From contig NZ_JAXCLA010000009.1 of the NCBI RefSeq assembly GCF_034043675.1, positions 310,001 to 374,000 of the forward strand: DNA of 64,000 nucleotides, read 5' to 3'. The stretch comes from KK5 sp034043675 (GTDB lineage Bacteria > Pseudomonadota > Gammaproteobacteria > Burkholderiales > Burkholderiaceae_C). Below are positions 24,869-33,638 of the stretch, piece by piece; within the stretch, counting starts at the first letter, position 1, and each line of letters opens with the position of its first letter. The position numbers and the translations under genes were made by a program. The notes beneath the pieces are model-generated. The model was given only the letters and a program-made list of their open reading frames with translations. It ran no database searches and was not told the DNA's origin.

Positions 24869-27148
24869 ATGAACAAGCGCATTCAGGCCACGCCGATGGC
24901 GGGTGCGGCATCGGCACTGGCCGCCATGCTGGGACACGGGGCGGCATTTGCCCAGGCGCCATCGCCGGGTGACGGCCTTGCCATCGAGACGATCGACAAG
25001 GTCGTGGTGACCGCCACCCGCCGCGAGGGCGGTCTGCAGGACGTCGCCGCCGCGGTGACCGCCATCACGGCCAAGGACCTGGCGCGGGAGCAGATCACTG
25101 ACATCAAGGCCCTCAGTGCGCGCGCCCCGTCACTACTGATCACCGACACGCCGGTCGGCAAGAACAACATGATCATCGGGATGCGAGGCATCACGCCAAC
25201 CTCGATCTCATCCAACAACGATCCGACCGTCGGCATCTACGTCAACGGTGTCTACTACGCCCGCTCGGCGGGGGCGAACGCAGCGCTGGTGGACATGCAG
25301 CAGATCGAGGTGATCCGCGGCCCGCAGGGAACACTGTTCGGCCGCAACACGATCGGTGGCGCACTGAACATGAGCACGCAGCGCCCGACGGACAGGCTGG
25401 AAGGTTCGCTGCAGCTCGGCCTGGGCGACTATCAGCAGCGCACGGCGCAGGCGATCGTGAACGTGCCGCTGGCCGGCGAGACTCTGGCAGCGCGGGTCGT
25501 CGTCGACCACGCAGAACATGGCGGTTATGGCCGCACGACGACGCTCAACCAGGAACTCGGTGACGAGAAGCGGGACTATGTGCGGGCCACGCTGCGCCTG
25601 CGCCCCACCGACCAGTGGGACATCGATCTCTACCTCGACCAGTTCAAGAACCGGGCGAACTCCCAGATCTGGACGTTGACCTACTTCGATCCGGCCATTG
25701 CCAAGACCGCGCCGCTAACCGGGCTGGCGCCCTATCTGACCAGCGGCGGTTTCGACAGCACGGCCGGCTTCAACCCGAAGAACACTGCCGATGTGTACAA
25801 CCAGGTGCTGACGGCCAGCTACACCGCCGATGCCTTCACGCTGAAGTCGATCTCGGCCTACCGCAAGATCGACGTCATCAGCGGCTACGACCTCGATGCC
25901 ACGCCGGTCTTCGTCAACCAGATCCAGCGTTATGGCGTGACGGGCAATCAGGTCTCGCAGGAACTGCAGGCCTACGGTGACGCGTTGGACGGCCGGCTCG
26001 ACTGGATCACCGGTCTCTACTACTTCAAGGAGAGCCTGACCGACAGCAGCCTCGTCACCTCGCCCAGCGGCAGCAACACGCTCGCGCGGCTGAACCAGTT
26101 CGAGGTGGACCAGACCTCCACCAGCTTCTTCGGCCAGTTGACCTGGTCCTTCACGAAGAACCTCAGGGCCACCGCCGGCGCGCGCGCGGTGCACGACCAG
26201 CGCAGCATCAACTATTACCTGCCACGCTACACGGCGGAAACGGGCGCCTCGCTGACCGGCAATGCCGGCTGCGCGCTGGCGGCACCCGGCCTCGACCAGG
26301 GTGGCTGCCACTACGCGCCGCCGGAACTCAAGTTCCACTACGTCCCCTGGACCCTGGGCTTGGACTACAAGCCGGACGGTCGAAACCTCATCTACGGCAA
26401 GGTCTCCAACGGCTACCGCTCCGGCGGTTTCCAGCCCGGCGGAGCGGTGACGGCGGGTGGCTATCTGCCCTTTGACAAGGAGCAGGTGATCGCCTACGAG
26501 GCCGGGGCGAAGTGGGTGGGCCTGGACAACCGGCTGCGGCTCAACGTGGCGGCCTACCTGTCCAAGTACACCGACATCCAGCAACTCGCCCCCAACATCC
26601 CGCCAGGCAGCACGGTCACGATCAGCAGCGTGATCAATGCCGGCAAGGCGACGGTCAAGGGGCTGGAGCTGGATTCGCAACTGCGCCTGAACGGCTTCGA
26701 GCTCAGCGCCGGTCTCGGTCTGATGAACCCGAAGTTCACCTCCGGCCCCTACGAAGGCCAGCCCTTCGTCACCGCCGCCAAGGTGACCTACAACCTGGGC
26801 CTGGACGTACCAGTCGTGCTGGCGCTTGGCCGCCTGAACCTGCACGCCGACTACAACTGGCGGTCCAAGGTGTCCTTCTTCGTCCCGGTGAATACCAACA
26901 CGACGCCGTTCAGCCCGCTGACTGCGGGCCAGATATCCTCCAACGAACAGGCCGGCTACGGCCTGCTCAACGCGCTGGCCAGCCTGGACATCACCGGCAC
27001 GCGCCTGCGCGTGTCGCTGTGGGGCCGCAACCTGACGAACCAGTACTACAAGGCCCGTTCCAATTCCTTCTATCTGCAGGGCTACAACACGGTGACGCCG
27101 GGAGATCCACGCACCCTCGGCGTGGCGCTCGACTACAAGTTCCTCTGA
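24869..27148 (+). CDS. TonB-dependent outer-membrane receptor
   Basis: A 759-residue receptor with signal peptide (MNKRIQATPMAGAASALAAM, cleaved near AFA), a TonB-box-like IDKVVVTATRRE, and a plug with QDVAAAVTAITAKDL, NDPTVGIYVNGVYYARS and QQIEVIRGPQGTLFGRNTIGGALN. The beta-barrel follows and ends GVALDYKFL with terminal aromatic residues. It is of the group common in sphingomonads and Burkholderiales for uptake of plant or aromatic compounds rather than clearly iron-related. CAGGAGAC precedes the ATG at 24869. An MFS carrier begins 2 bp after its stop, so uptake across both membranes is encoded together. Confidence 0.93.
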   Translation: MNKRIQATPMAGAASALAAMLGHGAAFAQAPSPGDGLAIETIDKVVVTATRREGGLQDVAAAVTAITAKDLAREQITDIKALSARAPSLLITDTPVGKNNMIIGMRGITPTSISSNNDPTVGIYVNGVYYARSAGANAALVDMQQIEVIRGPQGTLFGRNTIGGALNMSTQRPTDRLEGSLQLGLGDYQQRTAQAIVNVPLAGETLAARVVVDHAEHGGYGRTTTLNQELGDEKRDYVRATLRLRPTDQWDIDLYLDQFKNRANSQIWTLTYFDPAIAKTAPLTGLAPYLTSGGFDSTAGFNPKNTADVYNQVLTASYTADAFTLKSISAYRKIDVISGYDLDATPVFVNQIQRYGVTGNQVSQELQAYGDALDGRLDWITGLYYFKESLTDSSLVTSPSGSNTLARLNQFEVDQTSTSFFGQLTWSFTKNLRATAGARAVHDQRSINYYLPRYTAETGASLTGNAGCALAAPGLDQGGCHYAPPELKFHYVPWTLGLDYKPDGRNLIYGKVSNGYRSGGFQPGGAVTAGGYLPFDKEQVIAYEAGAKWVGLDNRLRLNVAAYLSKYTDIQQLAPNIPPGSTVTISSVINAGKATVKGLELDSQLRLNGFELSAGLGLMNPKFTSGPYEGQPFVTAAKVTYNLGLDVPVVLALGRLNLHADYNWRSKVSFFVPVNTNTTPFSPLTAGQISSNEQAGYGLLNALASLDITGTRLRVSLWGRNLTNQYYKARSNSFYLQGYNTVTPGDPRTLGVALDYKFL

Positions 27149-27150
27149 CC

Positions 27151-28521
27151 ATGGCAGCCCTTCCTTTCATCACTCCGGGGACATCCTCGCCACCATACCG
27201 CCCTGGCTATCCGCGGGCGCGCTATGCCTGGTACGTGATCGCGGTGCTCTTCGTGGTCACGCTGCTGTCGCAACTGGACCGCCAGCTACCTGCGCTGCTG
27301 GTGAAGCCGCTTCGCAAGGAGTTCGGCAGCAGCGACACCGCCTTCAGCCTGCTGCAGGGCTACGCGTTCGCGGTGTTCTACACGCTGGCGGGCCTGCCGC
27401 TTGGCCGCTTCGTGGACCGCGGCAACCGGCGCAACCTGATCTTCGTCGGCCTGCTGGCCTGGAGCGCCGCGACGGCCCTGTTCGCCTTAGGACAGAGCTA
27501 TTCGCAACTGCTGCTTGCCCGCATCGGTGTGGGCGTGGGCGAGGCGGTGCTCGCTCCGGCGGCGTACTCGCTGATTGCCGACCTGATCGAGCCCCACCGC
27601 CGCGGGCGGGCGCTGGCAGCGTACTACGTGTCGATCGCCGTCGGGTCGGGCGCTTCGCTGCTGCTGGGCGGATGGTTGCTGGCCGCGATTCCGAAGGAGG
27701 GCCTCGTCGTCGCTGGTCTGGGCAGCTTGCCGGCCTGGCGGCTGGCCTTTTTGGCTGCGGCACTGCCAGCCGTACCGCTGGCCTTGGTGCTGCTCGCCAC
27801 CGTGCGCGAGCCCGCGCGGCAGGAGGATGTGCTCAGCCGGTCGGCCGACGATCAGCCGGGGCTCGGAGAGTTCCTCCGCTACATGCGTGACAACGCTGCC
27901 ACCTTTGCCCGCGTGCTGAGCTACCCTGCGCTGCTCTCGGTCATCGGCTACGGCGCGCTGGCCTGGGCGCCGGCCCTGTTCGACCGTGCTTATGGCCTGC
28001 CGCCGTCGCGCTCGGGCGTGGTGCTAGGGCTGATCGTCGCGGCGGCGGGCGCGAGCGGCACCTTGAGCAGCGGCTTGCTTAGCGATCGGTGGGTGGCGCA
28101 GGGCAAGCCGGCGGCGCGCTTTCGAGTGGCCCTGACCGGCGTGGCGCTGTTCGCCGTCCCCTCGGTCCTGTGGCCGCTGATGCCGAATGCCGAGCTGGCC
28201 TTTGCGCTGCTGTTCCTCAACGTGTTGGGCCTTGGCGTGGCGCAATCGGCGGCGCCGGCATCGATACAGGCAGTCGTGCCAAATCGCATGCGCGGCCGCG
28301 CCATTGCCGTCTACCTACTGCTGGCGGGCCTGCTGGGCATCGGCCTCGGGCCGACCTCGGTGGCGCTAGTGACGGACTATGTTTTCCATGCCGACGCCGA
28401 CCTGCCGTATTCGCTGGCGCTGACGGCACTTCCTTCCACACTGCTGGGTCTGTGGTTGATCGCCTCCGGCCTCAAGCCCTACGAGCGCACCCGCAGTGCG
28501 TTGCATGGACCGCTCAAGTAG
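27151..28521 (+). CDS. MFS transporter, spinster-like
   Basis: A 456-residue inner-membrane carrier with 12 predicted helices. SQLDRQLPALLVKPLRKEF in helix 1 and the following loop resemble the Spns/spinster-like MFS group; GLPLGRFVDRGNRRNLI is the loop 2-3 motif and GVGEAVLAPAAYSLIADL the helix 5 region. The ATG lies 2 bp after the TonB receptor stop, so the two are translationally close and likely act in series. Spinster-like carriers move hydrophobic or organic-acid substrates; the actual one is unknown. Confidence 0.87.
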   Translation: MAALPFITPGTSSPPYRPGYPRARYAWYVIAVLFVVTLLSQLDRQLPALLVKPLRKEFGSSDTAFSLLQGYAFAVFYTLAGLPLGRFVDRGNRRNLIFVGLLAWSAATALFALGQSYSQLLLARIGVGVGEAVLAPAAYSLIADLIEPHRRGRALAAYYVSIAVGSGASLLLGGWLLAAIPKEGLVVAGLGSLPAWRLAFLAAALPAVPLALVLLATVREPARQEDVLSRSADDQPGLGEFLRYMRDNAATFARVLSYPALLSVIGYGALAWAPALFDRAYGLPPSRSGVVLGLIVAAAGASGTLSSGLLSDRWVAQGKPAARFRVALTGVALFAVPSVLWPLMPNAELAFALLFLNVLGLGVAQSAAPASIQAVVPNRMRGRAIAVYLLLAGLLGIGLGPTSVALVTDYVFHADADLPYSLALTALPSTLLGLWLIASGLKPYERTRSALHGPLK

Positions 28522-28571
28522 TCACACGGACCGTACATGGCCGTGCCGCGCGACAACCGAGATGGATCTGA

Positions 28572-29414
28572 ATGGCTGAGTTGATGCTTGTTCGTACCCT
28601 GGTCGACCTGCGCCAGGCGATTTCCGGAAACCAGCGCCGGGCTTTCGTGCCCACCATGGGCAATCTGCACGAAGGGCACCTGAACCTCGTCAGGGAGGCC
28701 AGGGCACATGGCGACTGCGTGATTGCCAGCATCTTCGTGAACCGGTTGCAGTTTGCCCCGCACGAGGACTTCGACAGCTATCCGCGCACGCTGGACCGCG
28801 ACTGCAAGCAGCTGTTGGCCGCGGGCTGCGACATCGTGTTCGCGCCCAGCGAGCAGGAGCTCTACCCCGAGCCACAGGGCTACGTGGTGCAGGCGCCGGC
28901 CGGCCTGGGCGATGTGCTGGAAGGGGAGTTCCGCCCCGGCTTCTTCACTGGGGTCTGCACCATCGTGATGAAGCTGTTCCAATGCGTGCAGCCGCAGGTA
29001 GCGGTGTTCGGCAAGAAGGACTATCAGCAGCTGATGGTCGTCCGCAACATGGTGCGGCAGTTCAACATGCCGATCGACGTGGTCGGCATCGAGACCGAGC
29101 GGGCCGAGGATGGCCTGGCGCTGTCTTCGCGGAACGGCTATCTGAGTGCGGAGGAACGGGCGGAGGCGGTGCAGCTCTCGCTGGCCTTGCGCCGGCTGAT
29201 CGAGGCGGTGAAGGGCGGTGCCACGGACCTCGCGGCCCTCGAGGCCGATGCCCTCGCGAGCCTGGCGGCGCGCGGCTGGCAGCCGGACTACCTGACCGTG
29301 CGCCGTCGTTCGGACCTGGCCCTGCCGCCCGCCGGCGAAGCCGGGGCACCGCTCGTGGCGCTGGGTGCCGCTCGCCTGGGCACGACGCGCTTGATCGACA
29401 ACATTGAGTTCTGA
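28572..29414 (+). CDS. panC: Pantothenate synthetase PanC
   Basis: A 280-residue enzyme that joins pantoate and beta-alanine with ATP to give pantothenate, the precursor of CoA. The ATP-site motif PTMGNLHEGHLNLV (about 28-41), SIFVNRLQF, FGKKDYQQLMVVRNM and the KMSKS-like SSRNGYLS are all intact, and length is normal. It is unusual to find panC apart from panB/panD and in the middle of a catabolic locus; it follows the TonB/MFS pair by 50 bp and precedes an SDR. It may raise CoA supply during growth on the substrate, or be a second copy. Confidence 0.93.
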   Translation: MAELMLVRTLVDLRQAISGNQRRAFVPTMGNLHEGHLNLVREARAHGDCVIASIFVNRLQFAPHEDFDSYPRTLDRDCKQLLAAGCDIVFAPSEQELYPEPQGYVVQAPAGLGDVLEGEFRPGFFTGVCTIVMKLFQCVQPQVAVFGKKDYQQLMVVRNMVRQFNMPIDVVGIETERAEDGLALSSRNGYLSAEERAEAVQLSLALRRLIEAVKGGATDLAALEADALASLAARGWQPDYLTVRRRSDLALPPAGEAGAPLVALGAARLGTTRLIDNIEF

Positions 29415-29530
29415 CCGGGCTGGCCGCCATCGGCCGGATATCGCCGAGGCGCTTGTCGATATCGCCGAACGCGCGGCCGGCGCCATCGCCTGCGCGGCTC
29501 CCCATACTGCCCGAAACGACAGGGGCAGCG

Positions 29531-30346
29531 ATGGAACAGCGATACAAGGGCAAGTCCGTGGTGATCACCGGGGCTGGCAGCGGCATCGGCCGGGCGAGCG
29601 CGATGCGCTTCGCGCAGGAGGGCGCGTCGGTCCTCGCCACCGACCTCAATGCCGACACCGCTGCGCAGACGGCGCAGACCATCGTCGACGCGGGCGGCAA
29701 GGCGATCTCGCTGAAGGTGGACGCCGGCGTCGAGGTCGACATTCGTACGATGATTGAGTGCACGATGGACGCCCATGGCCGCATCGACGTGCTGTTCAAC
29801 AACGCCGTCAACACCGGCGCGAACAAGGGCAAGCCCGACAAGGACTTCCTGAACTTCGACCCCGAGCGCTTCTGGGCCATCGTCAAAGTGAACGTGCTGG
29901 GCGGCGTGCTGGCCTGCAAGTACGCGATTCCGCACATGCTGAAGCAGGGTGGCGGCAACATCCTCTGGACCTCGTCCACCAGTTCGCTGGGCGGCGACGC
30001 CTCGCAGTTTTCCTACGGCGCGTCCAAGTCGATGGTGAACTGGTACGCCCAGACGATGGCGGCCACCTTCGGCAAGCAGGGCATCCGCAGCAACTGCATC
30101 CTGCCCGGCGTGATCCAGACCCCGGCGATGAAGGGCTGGGCTAACGAGGCGATGAATACAGCCTTCCTCGACATCAACAGCTCGACGCGCCTGGGCGAGC
30201 CCGAGGACGTGGCCGCGCTGGCCGCCTTCCTCTGCTCCGACGAAGCGCACTACATCAACGGCGTGCTGATGCCCTGCGACGGCGGCATGAGCTGCGGGAT
30301 CCCGCACCTGCAGATCGTGCGCAACCTGCTCAAGGCGGCAGGTTGA
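29531..30346 (+). CDS. SDR family oxidoreductase
   Basis: A 271-residue classical SDR with TGAGSGIGRAS (about 15-25), the acidic ATDLNADTA after beta 2 that favours NAD, FNNAVN, Ser in SSTSSLGG, and YGASK (about 163-167). INGVLMPCDGG is the typical C-terminal loop. The ATG at 29531 follows AGGGGCAGCG. It is last in the TonB receptor/MFS/panC row and converges on the NTF2-like gene after 10 bp. Alcohol or dihydrodiol dehydrogenation is likely. Confidence 0.87.
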   Translation: MEQRYKGKSVVITGAGSGIGRASAMRFAQEGASVLATDLNADTAAQTAQTIVDAGGKAISLKVDAGVEVDIRTMIECTMDAHGRIDVLFNNAVNTGANKGKPDKDFLNFDPERFWAIVKVNVLGGVLACKYAIPHMLKQGGGNILWTSSTSSLGGDASQFSYGASKSMVNWYAQTMAATFGKQGIRSNCILPGVIQTPAMKGWANEAMNTAFLDINSSTRLGEPEDVAALAAFLCSDEAHYINGVLMPCDGGMSCGIPHLQIVRNLLKAAG

Positions 30347-30356
30347 TGGCAAAGGC

Positions 30357-30719
30357 TCAGATCTGGGCCTGGTGGAAGTATCGGATCTGCAGGTCGTCGC
30401 CGTCGAAGCGGTAGAGCTCGATGCTCGGGCGAGGGGCCGTGCCCGCGCCCAGCGTCGTGTTCAGGTGGTAGCAGGCGGCCTCGTTGCCCGTGACCATCAC
30501 TTCCTTGGGCTCGATGCGCACCTTGCCGGCGAAGCGCTGCCACATGTCCTCCAGGGCGGCCCAACCTTCGAGCGGTGGAATGCCGATGTACTCGATGGTC
30601 ATCCGGCCGGGAACGATGGCGCGGTAGACGGCGAACATCTGTTCTTTCCTGCCGGCGTTCCAGAACTCGACCGAATCGTGCAGGAACTGGCGGATCTCTT
30701 CAGGGCTGCGTGTCTTCAT
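30357..30719 (-). CDS. SnoaL/NTF2-like protein
   Basis: A 120-residue protein of the NTF2-like cone fold. SPEEIRQFLHDSVEFWNAG is the first helix, with AALEDMWQRFAGKVRIEPKEVMVTGNEAACYHLNT the central sheet and PSIELYRFDGDDLQIRYFHQ the last strands. Such proteins include isomerases, hydrolases and binding proteins for small hydrophobic ligands. It is divergent from the molybdopterin oxidoreductase and could act on the same compound. No catalytic pair can be assigned with certainty. Confidence 0.72.
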   Translation of the reverse strand: MKTRSPEEIRQFLHDSVEFWNAGRKEQMFAVYRAIVPGRMTIEYIGIPPLEGWAALEDMWQRFAGKVRIEPKEVMVTGNEAACYHLNTTLGAGTAPRPSIELYRFDGDDLQIRYFHQAQI

Positions 30720-30900
30720 GGGCTGTCTCCGGGGCTATGGATGTTGCCCATGATGGCCGGGCCTGCGCCTGCTGCGGTGTGTCACGCTATCGGCGAGCCC
30801 GCTTTGAATGTTCCCGAAATGCTGCTGGCATGTATCGAAGTGCGCTTCGGCGATGCTCACGCCGCCCCGTACGCGGACTCGGTCTTCCTAGACTGGCCGC

Positions 30901-33114
30901 ATGACTTCAGACACCACCATCCATCGCCATTCCTGCACGCTGTGCGAGGGCATGTGCGGCATCAAGGTGGAGGTGCGCGGCGAGCAGGTGATCGGCATCC
31001 GGCCCGACGCGGACAACGTCTTCAGCCGCGGCCATATCTGTCCGAAAGGCACGACCCTCGGCGCCGTCCACCATGACCCGGACCGCCTGCGCCGACCGAT
31101 GATCCGCAGCGGGAGCGAGTGGCGCGAGGCGGGCTGGGAGGAAGCTTTCGCGCACATTGAGCAACTGGTGGCCGGCGTGCGCGAGCGCCACGGGACGGAC
31201 GCCTTCGCCTTCTACAGCGGCAACATGAACAAGAGCGGCTTCGACACCGCCCGCTACCTGATGCTGCTGGCGCAGCAAGCCCGCTTCGCGCAGCGCTTTT
31301 CGTCCTCCAGCGTCGACCAGTTGCCGAAGAACGTCAGCACCTTCCTGATGTACGGCGACATGTGGAAGATGCCGATTCCGGATGTGGATCGCACCGACCT
31401 TTTCGTGATCTTCGGTGGCAATCCGTCGGCGTCGAAGGGGAGCATGTTCTCGCACCGAGACGTGATGGGCGCGATCAAGGGGATGCGCGGGCGTGGCGGG
31501 CGGCTGGTCGTGGTGGACCCGGTTCGCACCGGCACGGCGCAGGCCGCCGATCAATGGATAGGCATACGCCCGGGCGCCGACGCGGCAATGCTGATGGCGA
31601 TCGTGCAGGTGCTGTTCGCGGACGGCCTGGTGCGGCTGCGTCATCTGGACGGTTTGGTGAACGGCGTCGACGAGATTCGTAGGCTCAGCGCCGGCTATAC
31701 GCCGGAGCGTGTCAGTGCCTTCTGCGGCGTGGCACCCGAGGTGATCCGGACGCTGGCGCGCGATATCGCCGCGGCGCCACGAGCGGCCATCTACGGCCGC
31801 ATCGGGACGTGCACGCAGGAATTCGGCACGCTGGCTTCGTGGCTCGTCGACGTGGTGGCCGTGTTGACGGGCAACCTGGACCGCGAGGGCGGCACGATGT
31901 GGAGCGACCCGGTCGCGCCGCACTTGAAGCTGACCCCGCCCTACCGCACCGATGCACCGCTGCTGGGGCCGAGGAACCGCGTGCGCGGCGTGCCGGGGAT
32001 CCTGGGCAACTACCCGGCGTCCTGCCTGGCGGAGGAGATCGACACGCCCGGGCCGGGCGCGATACGTGGCCTGCTGACCTCCGGCTGCAACCCGGTGCTG
32101 TCGGCGCCGGGCTCGGCCCGGCTCGACGCGGCACTGTCGTTGCTCGAGTGCATGGTCAGCATCGACCTCTACATCAACGAGACCACGCGCCATGCGCACG
32201 TGATCCTGCCCCCTCTGTCGCCGCTGGAGCAGCCGCACTACGACGTCTGGTCTTGGCCGTTCAGCCTGACTGTGGGCGGCCATTACTCGGCAGCGATTTT
32301 CCCGCCGAAGGAGCGGCCGGCCGAATGGCGCGTGCTCGCGCGGCTGGGCTCGATCTTCGGCGGGCAGTCCGAAGCGGATGTCGACGCGCTGGACGATGCC
32401 TTCTTCGCCCGCATGTGCCAGCAGTTGGGCCTCGACCCGCCGTCGGTGATGGCGCAACTGCCTGAGCGCGGCGGCGAGCGCATCCTCGACCTGTGCATCC
32501 GTACGGGGCCGCTGGGCGATCGCTTCGGCGAGAACCCCGGCGGACTGAACCTGCAAAGTTTCAAGGACGCGCCGGACGGCCTGCTCTTCGGCCACGCCAA
32601 GCCGCAGGGCGCTGCAGCCTACAAGACCCCGTCGAAGCGGCTCGAACTAGCGCCGCCCTACATGGCGGAAGACCTGCCGCGGCTGGAGGCGGCGATGGCG
32701 CGCGAGCGGCCCGAGTTCGTGCTCGTCAGCCGGCGCAACCTGCGCTCGCTCAACTCCTGGATGCACAACATGTATGCACTGGTGAAAGGCAGGGACCGCT
32801 GCACCCTGCAGATCCACACCGAGGACGCCGCGCGGCTGGGTATCGAGGAGGGCGACACGGTCGAAGTCACCAGCGGCAGCGGCACCGTCCACGTGGCGGC
32901 CGAGCCGATCGACGACATCCGCCGCGGCGTCGTGTCGCTGCCGCACGGCTGGGGCCATGGCCAGTCGGGCAGCCGCATGGCGACGGCAGCCGGCCACCCC
33001 GGCGTCAACTACAACCTGCTGAGCCCGGGGCCTCTGGTGGATGCGGCCTCGGGGAACGCGATGCTCAATGGCATCCCCGTGACGGTGACGCCCGTGACGA
33101 CAGTACAGGCTTGA
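30901..33114 (+). CDS. Molybdopterin oxidoreductase (DMSO reductase family), cytoplasmic
   Basis: A 737-residue molybdenum enzyme. CTLCEGMCG near the N terminus and ICPKG about 30 residues on give the four Cys of the N-terminal 4Fe-4S cluster. FVIFGGNPSASKG, TSGCNPVLS and the C-terminal MOCO-dinucleotide domain (LQIHTEDAARLGIEEGDTVEV, HGWGHG) are typical of the family. There is no Tat signal, so it works in the cytoplasm; the usual Mo-ligand Cys/SeCys context is not obvious and the region reads RFSSSSVDQLPKN, so Ser or Asp ligation is possible. No iron-sulfur or membrane subunit is next to it. It may hydroxylate or dehydrogenate the substrate. Confidence 0.88.
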   Translation: MTSDTTIHRHSCTLCEGMCGIKVEVRGEQVIGIRPDADNVFSRGHICPKGTTLGAVHHDPDRLRRPMIRSGSEWREAGWEEAFAHIEQLVAGVRERHGTDAFAFYSGNMNKSGFDTARYLMLLAQQARFAQRFSSSSVDQLPKNVSTFLMYGDMWKMPIPDVDRTDLFVIFGGNPSASKGSMFSHRDVMGAIKGMRGRGGRLVVVDPVRTGTAQAADQWIGIRPGADAAMLMAIVQVLFADGLVRLRHLDGLVNGVDEIRRLSAGYTPERVSAFCGVAPEVIRTLARDIAAAPRAAIYGRIGTCTQEFGTLASWLVDVVAVLTGNLDREGGTMWSDPVAPHLKLTPPYRTDAPLLGPRNRVRGVPGILGNYPASCLAEEIDTPGPGAIRGLLTSGCNPVLSAPGSARLDAALSLLECMVSIDLYINETTRHAHVILPPLSPLEQPHYDVWSWPFSLTVGGHYSAAIFPPKERPAEWRVLARLGSIFGGQSEADVDALDDAFFARMCQQLGLDPPSVMAQLPERGGERILDLCIRTGPLGDRFGENPGGLNLQSFKDAPDGLLFGHAKPQGAAAYKTPSKRLELAPPYMAEDLPRLEAAMARERPEFVLVSRRNLRSLNSWMHNMYALVKGRDRCTLQIHTEDAARLGIEEGDTVEVTSGSGTVHVAAEPIDDIRRGVVSLPHGWGHGQSGSRMATAAGHPGVNYNLLSPGPLVDAASGNAMLNGIPVTVTPVTTVQA

Positions 33115-33125
33115 GGAGAACTCCG

Positions 33126-33578
33126 ATGGGACAGCGTCAGGAAGACTTCATCCGCGAGTTCTGCGCCAGCTTCGGCGACGGCAGCTACGAGACCCGGCCG
33201 GACGTCGACCGGATCCTTTCGATGATGGCGGAGAACGCCGAATGGCAGCTTTGGGTGCCGGGCGGCCCGAAGATCTCGGGCCGCGCCGCGATCCGGCAGG
33301 AGCTGGAGCGGCAGATGGGCTTCCTGCGGCAGAACCGCTGCAACATCAAGAACATCCTGTCCAGCGACCGCCTGGTGATGACCGAGCGCGTCGATGACGC
33401 CGTGCTGTACGGCCGCGATGCCTGGCACACGATGGTCGCGGTCTATGTGCTCGACGACCAGGGCCTGATCAGCGAGTGGCGGGAGTACCTGGACATGGCC
33501 GACCTTGCCGCGAAGAAGAAGGGCCCGGTGCTGCCGGCCTACCGTGACCAGTACGGTGAGACTGGTGAATCGCCCTGA
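33126..33578 (+). CDS. Limonene-1,2-epoxide hydrolase-like/SnoaL protein
   Basis: A 150-residue protein 11 bp behind the molybdopterin enzyme. The cone-fold pattern fits the limonene epoxide hydrolase group: VMTERVDDAV supplies the Arg and Asp, and SEWREYLDM a second Asp, matching the known Asp-Arg-Asp set of that enzyme. The family opens epoxides with water; other members act as isomerases. Its co-transcription with the oxidoreductase suggests that an epoxide or enol intermediate is handled here. GAGGAGAACTCC leads the ATG. Confidence 0.7.
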   Translation: MGQRQEDFIREFCASFGDGSYETRPDVDRILSMMAENAEWQLWVPGGPKISGRAAIRQELERQMGFLRQNRCNIKNILSSDRLVMTERVDDAVLYGRDAWHTMVAVYVLDDQGLISEWREYLDMADLAAKKKGPVLPAYRDQYGETGESP

Positions 33579-33581
33579 ACT

Positions 33582-33612
33582 GAGGCGTAAGGCGCCTCGC
33601 GCATCCATTTTT
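33582..33612 (+). terminator. Weak terminator candidate
   Basis: GAGGCG and CGCCTC pair across TAAGG (33582-33598), and TTTTT follows 9 bp later. The stem is short and the T-run is not adjacent. Confidence 0.3.
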
Positions 33613-33638
33613 GTCTTGTCTGGAGGAGTGAATTCATC

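Noticed and set aside
30907..32595. Long open frame on the minus strand inside the molybdopterin oxidoreductase gene
   Set aside because: It is the antisense of a clear enzyme; its translation is His/Arg/Gln-rich with no motifs, a usual artefact of high-GC DNA.
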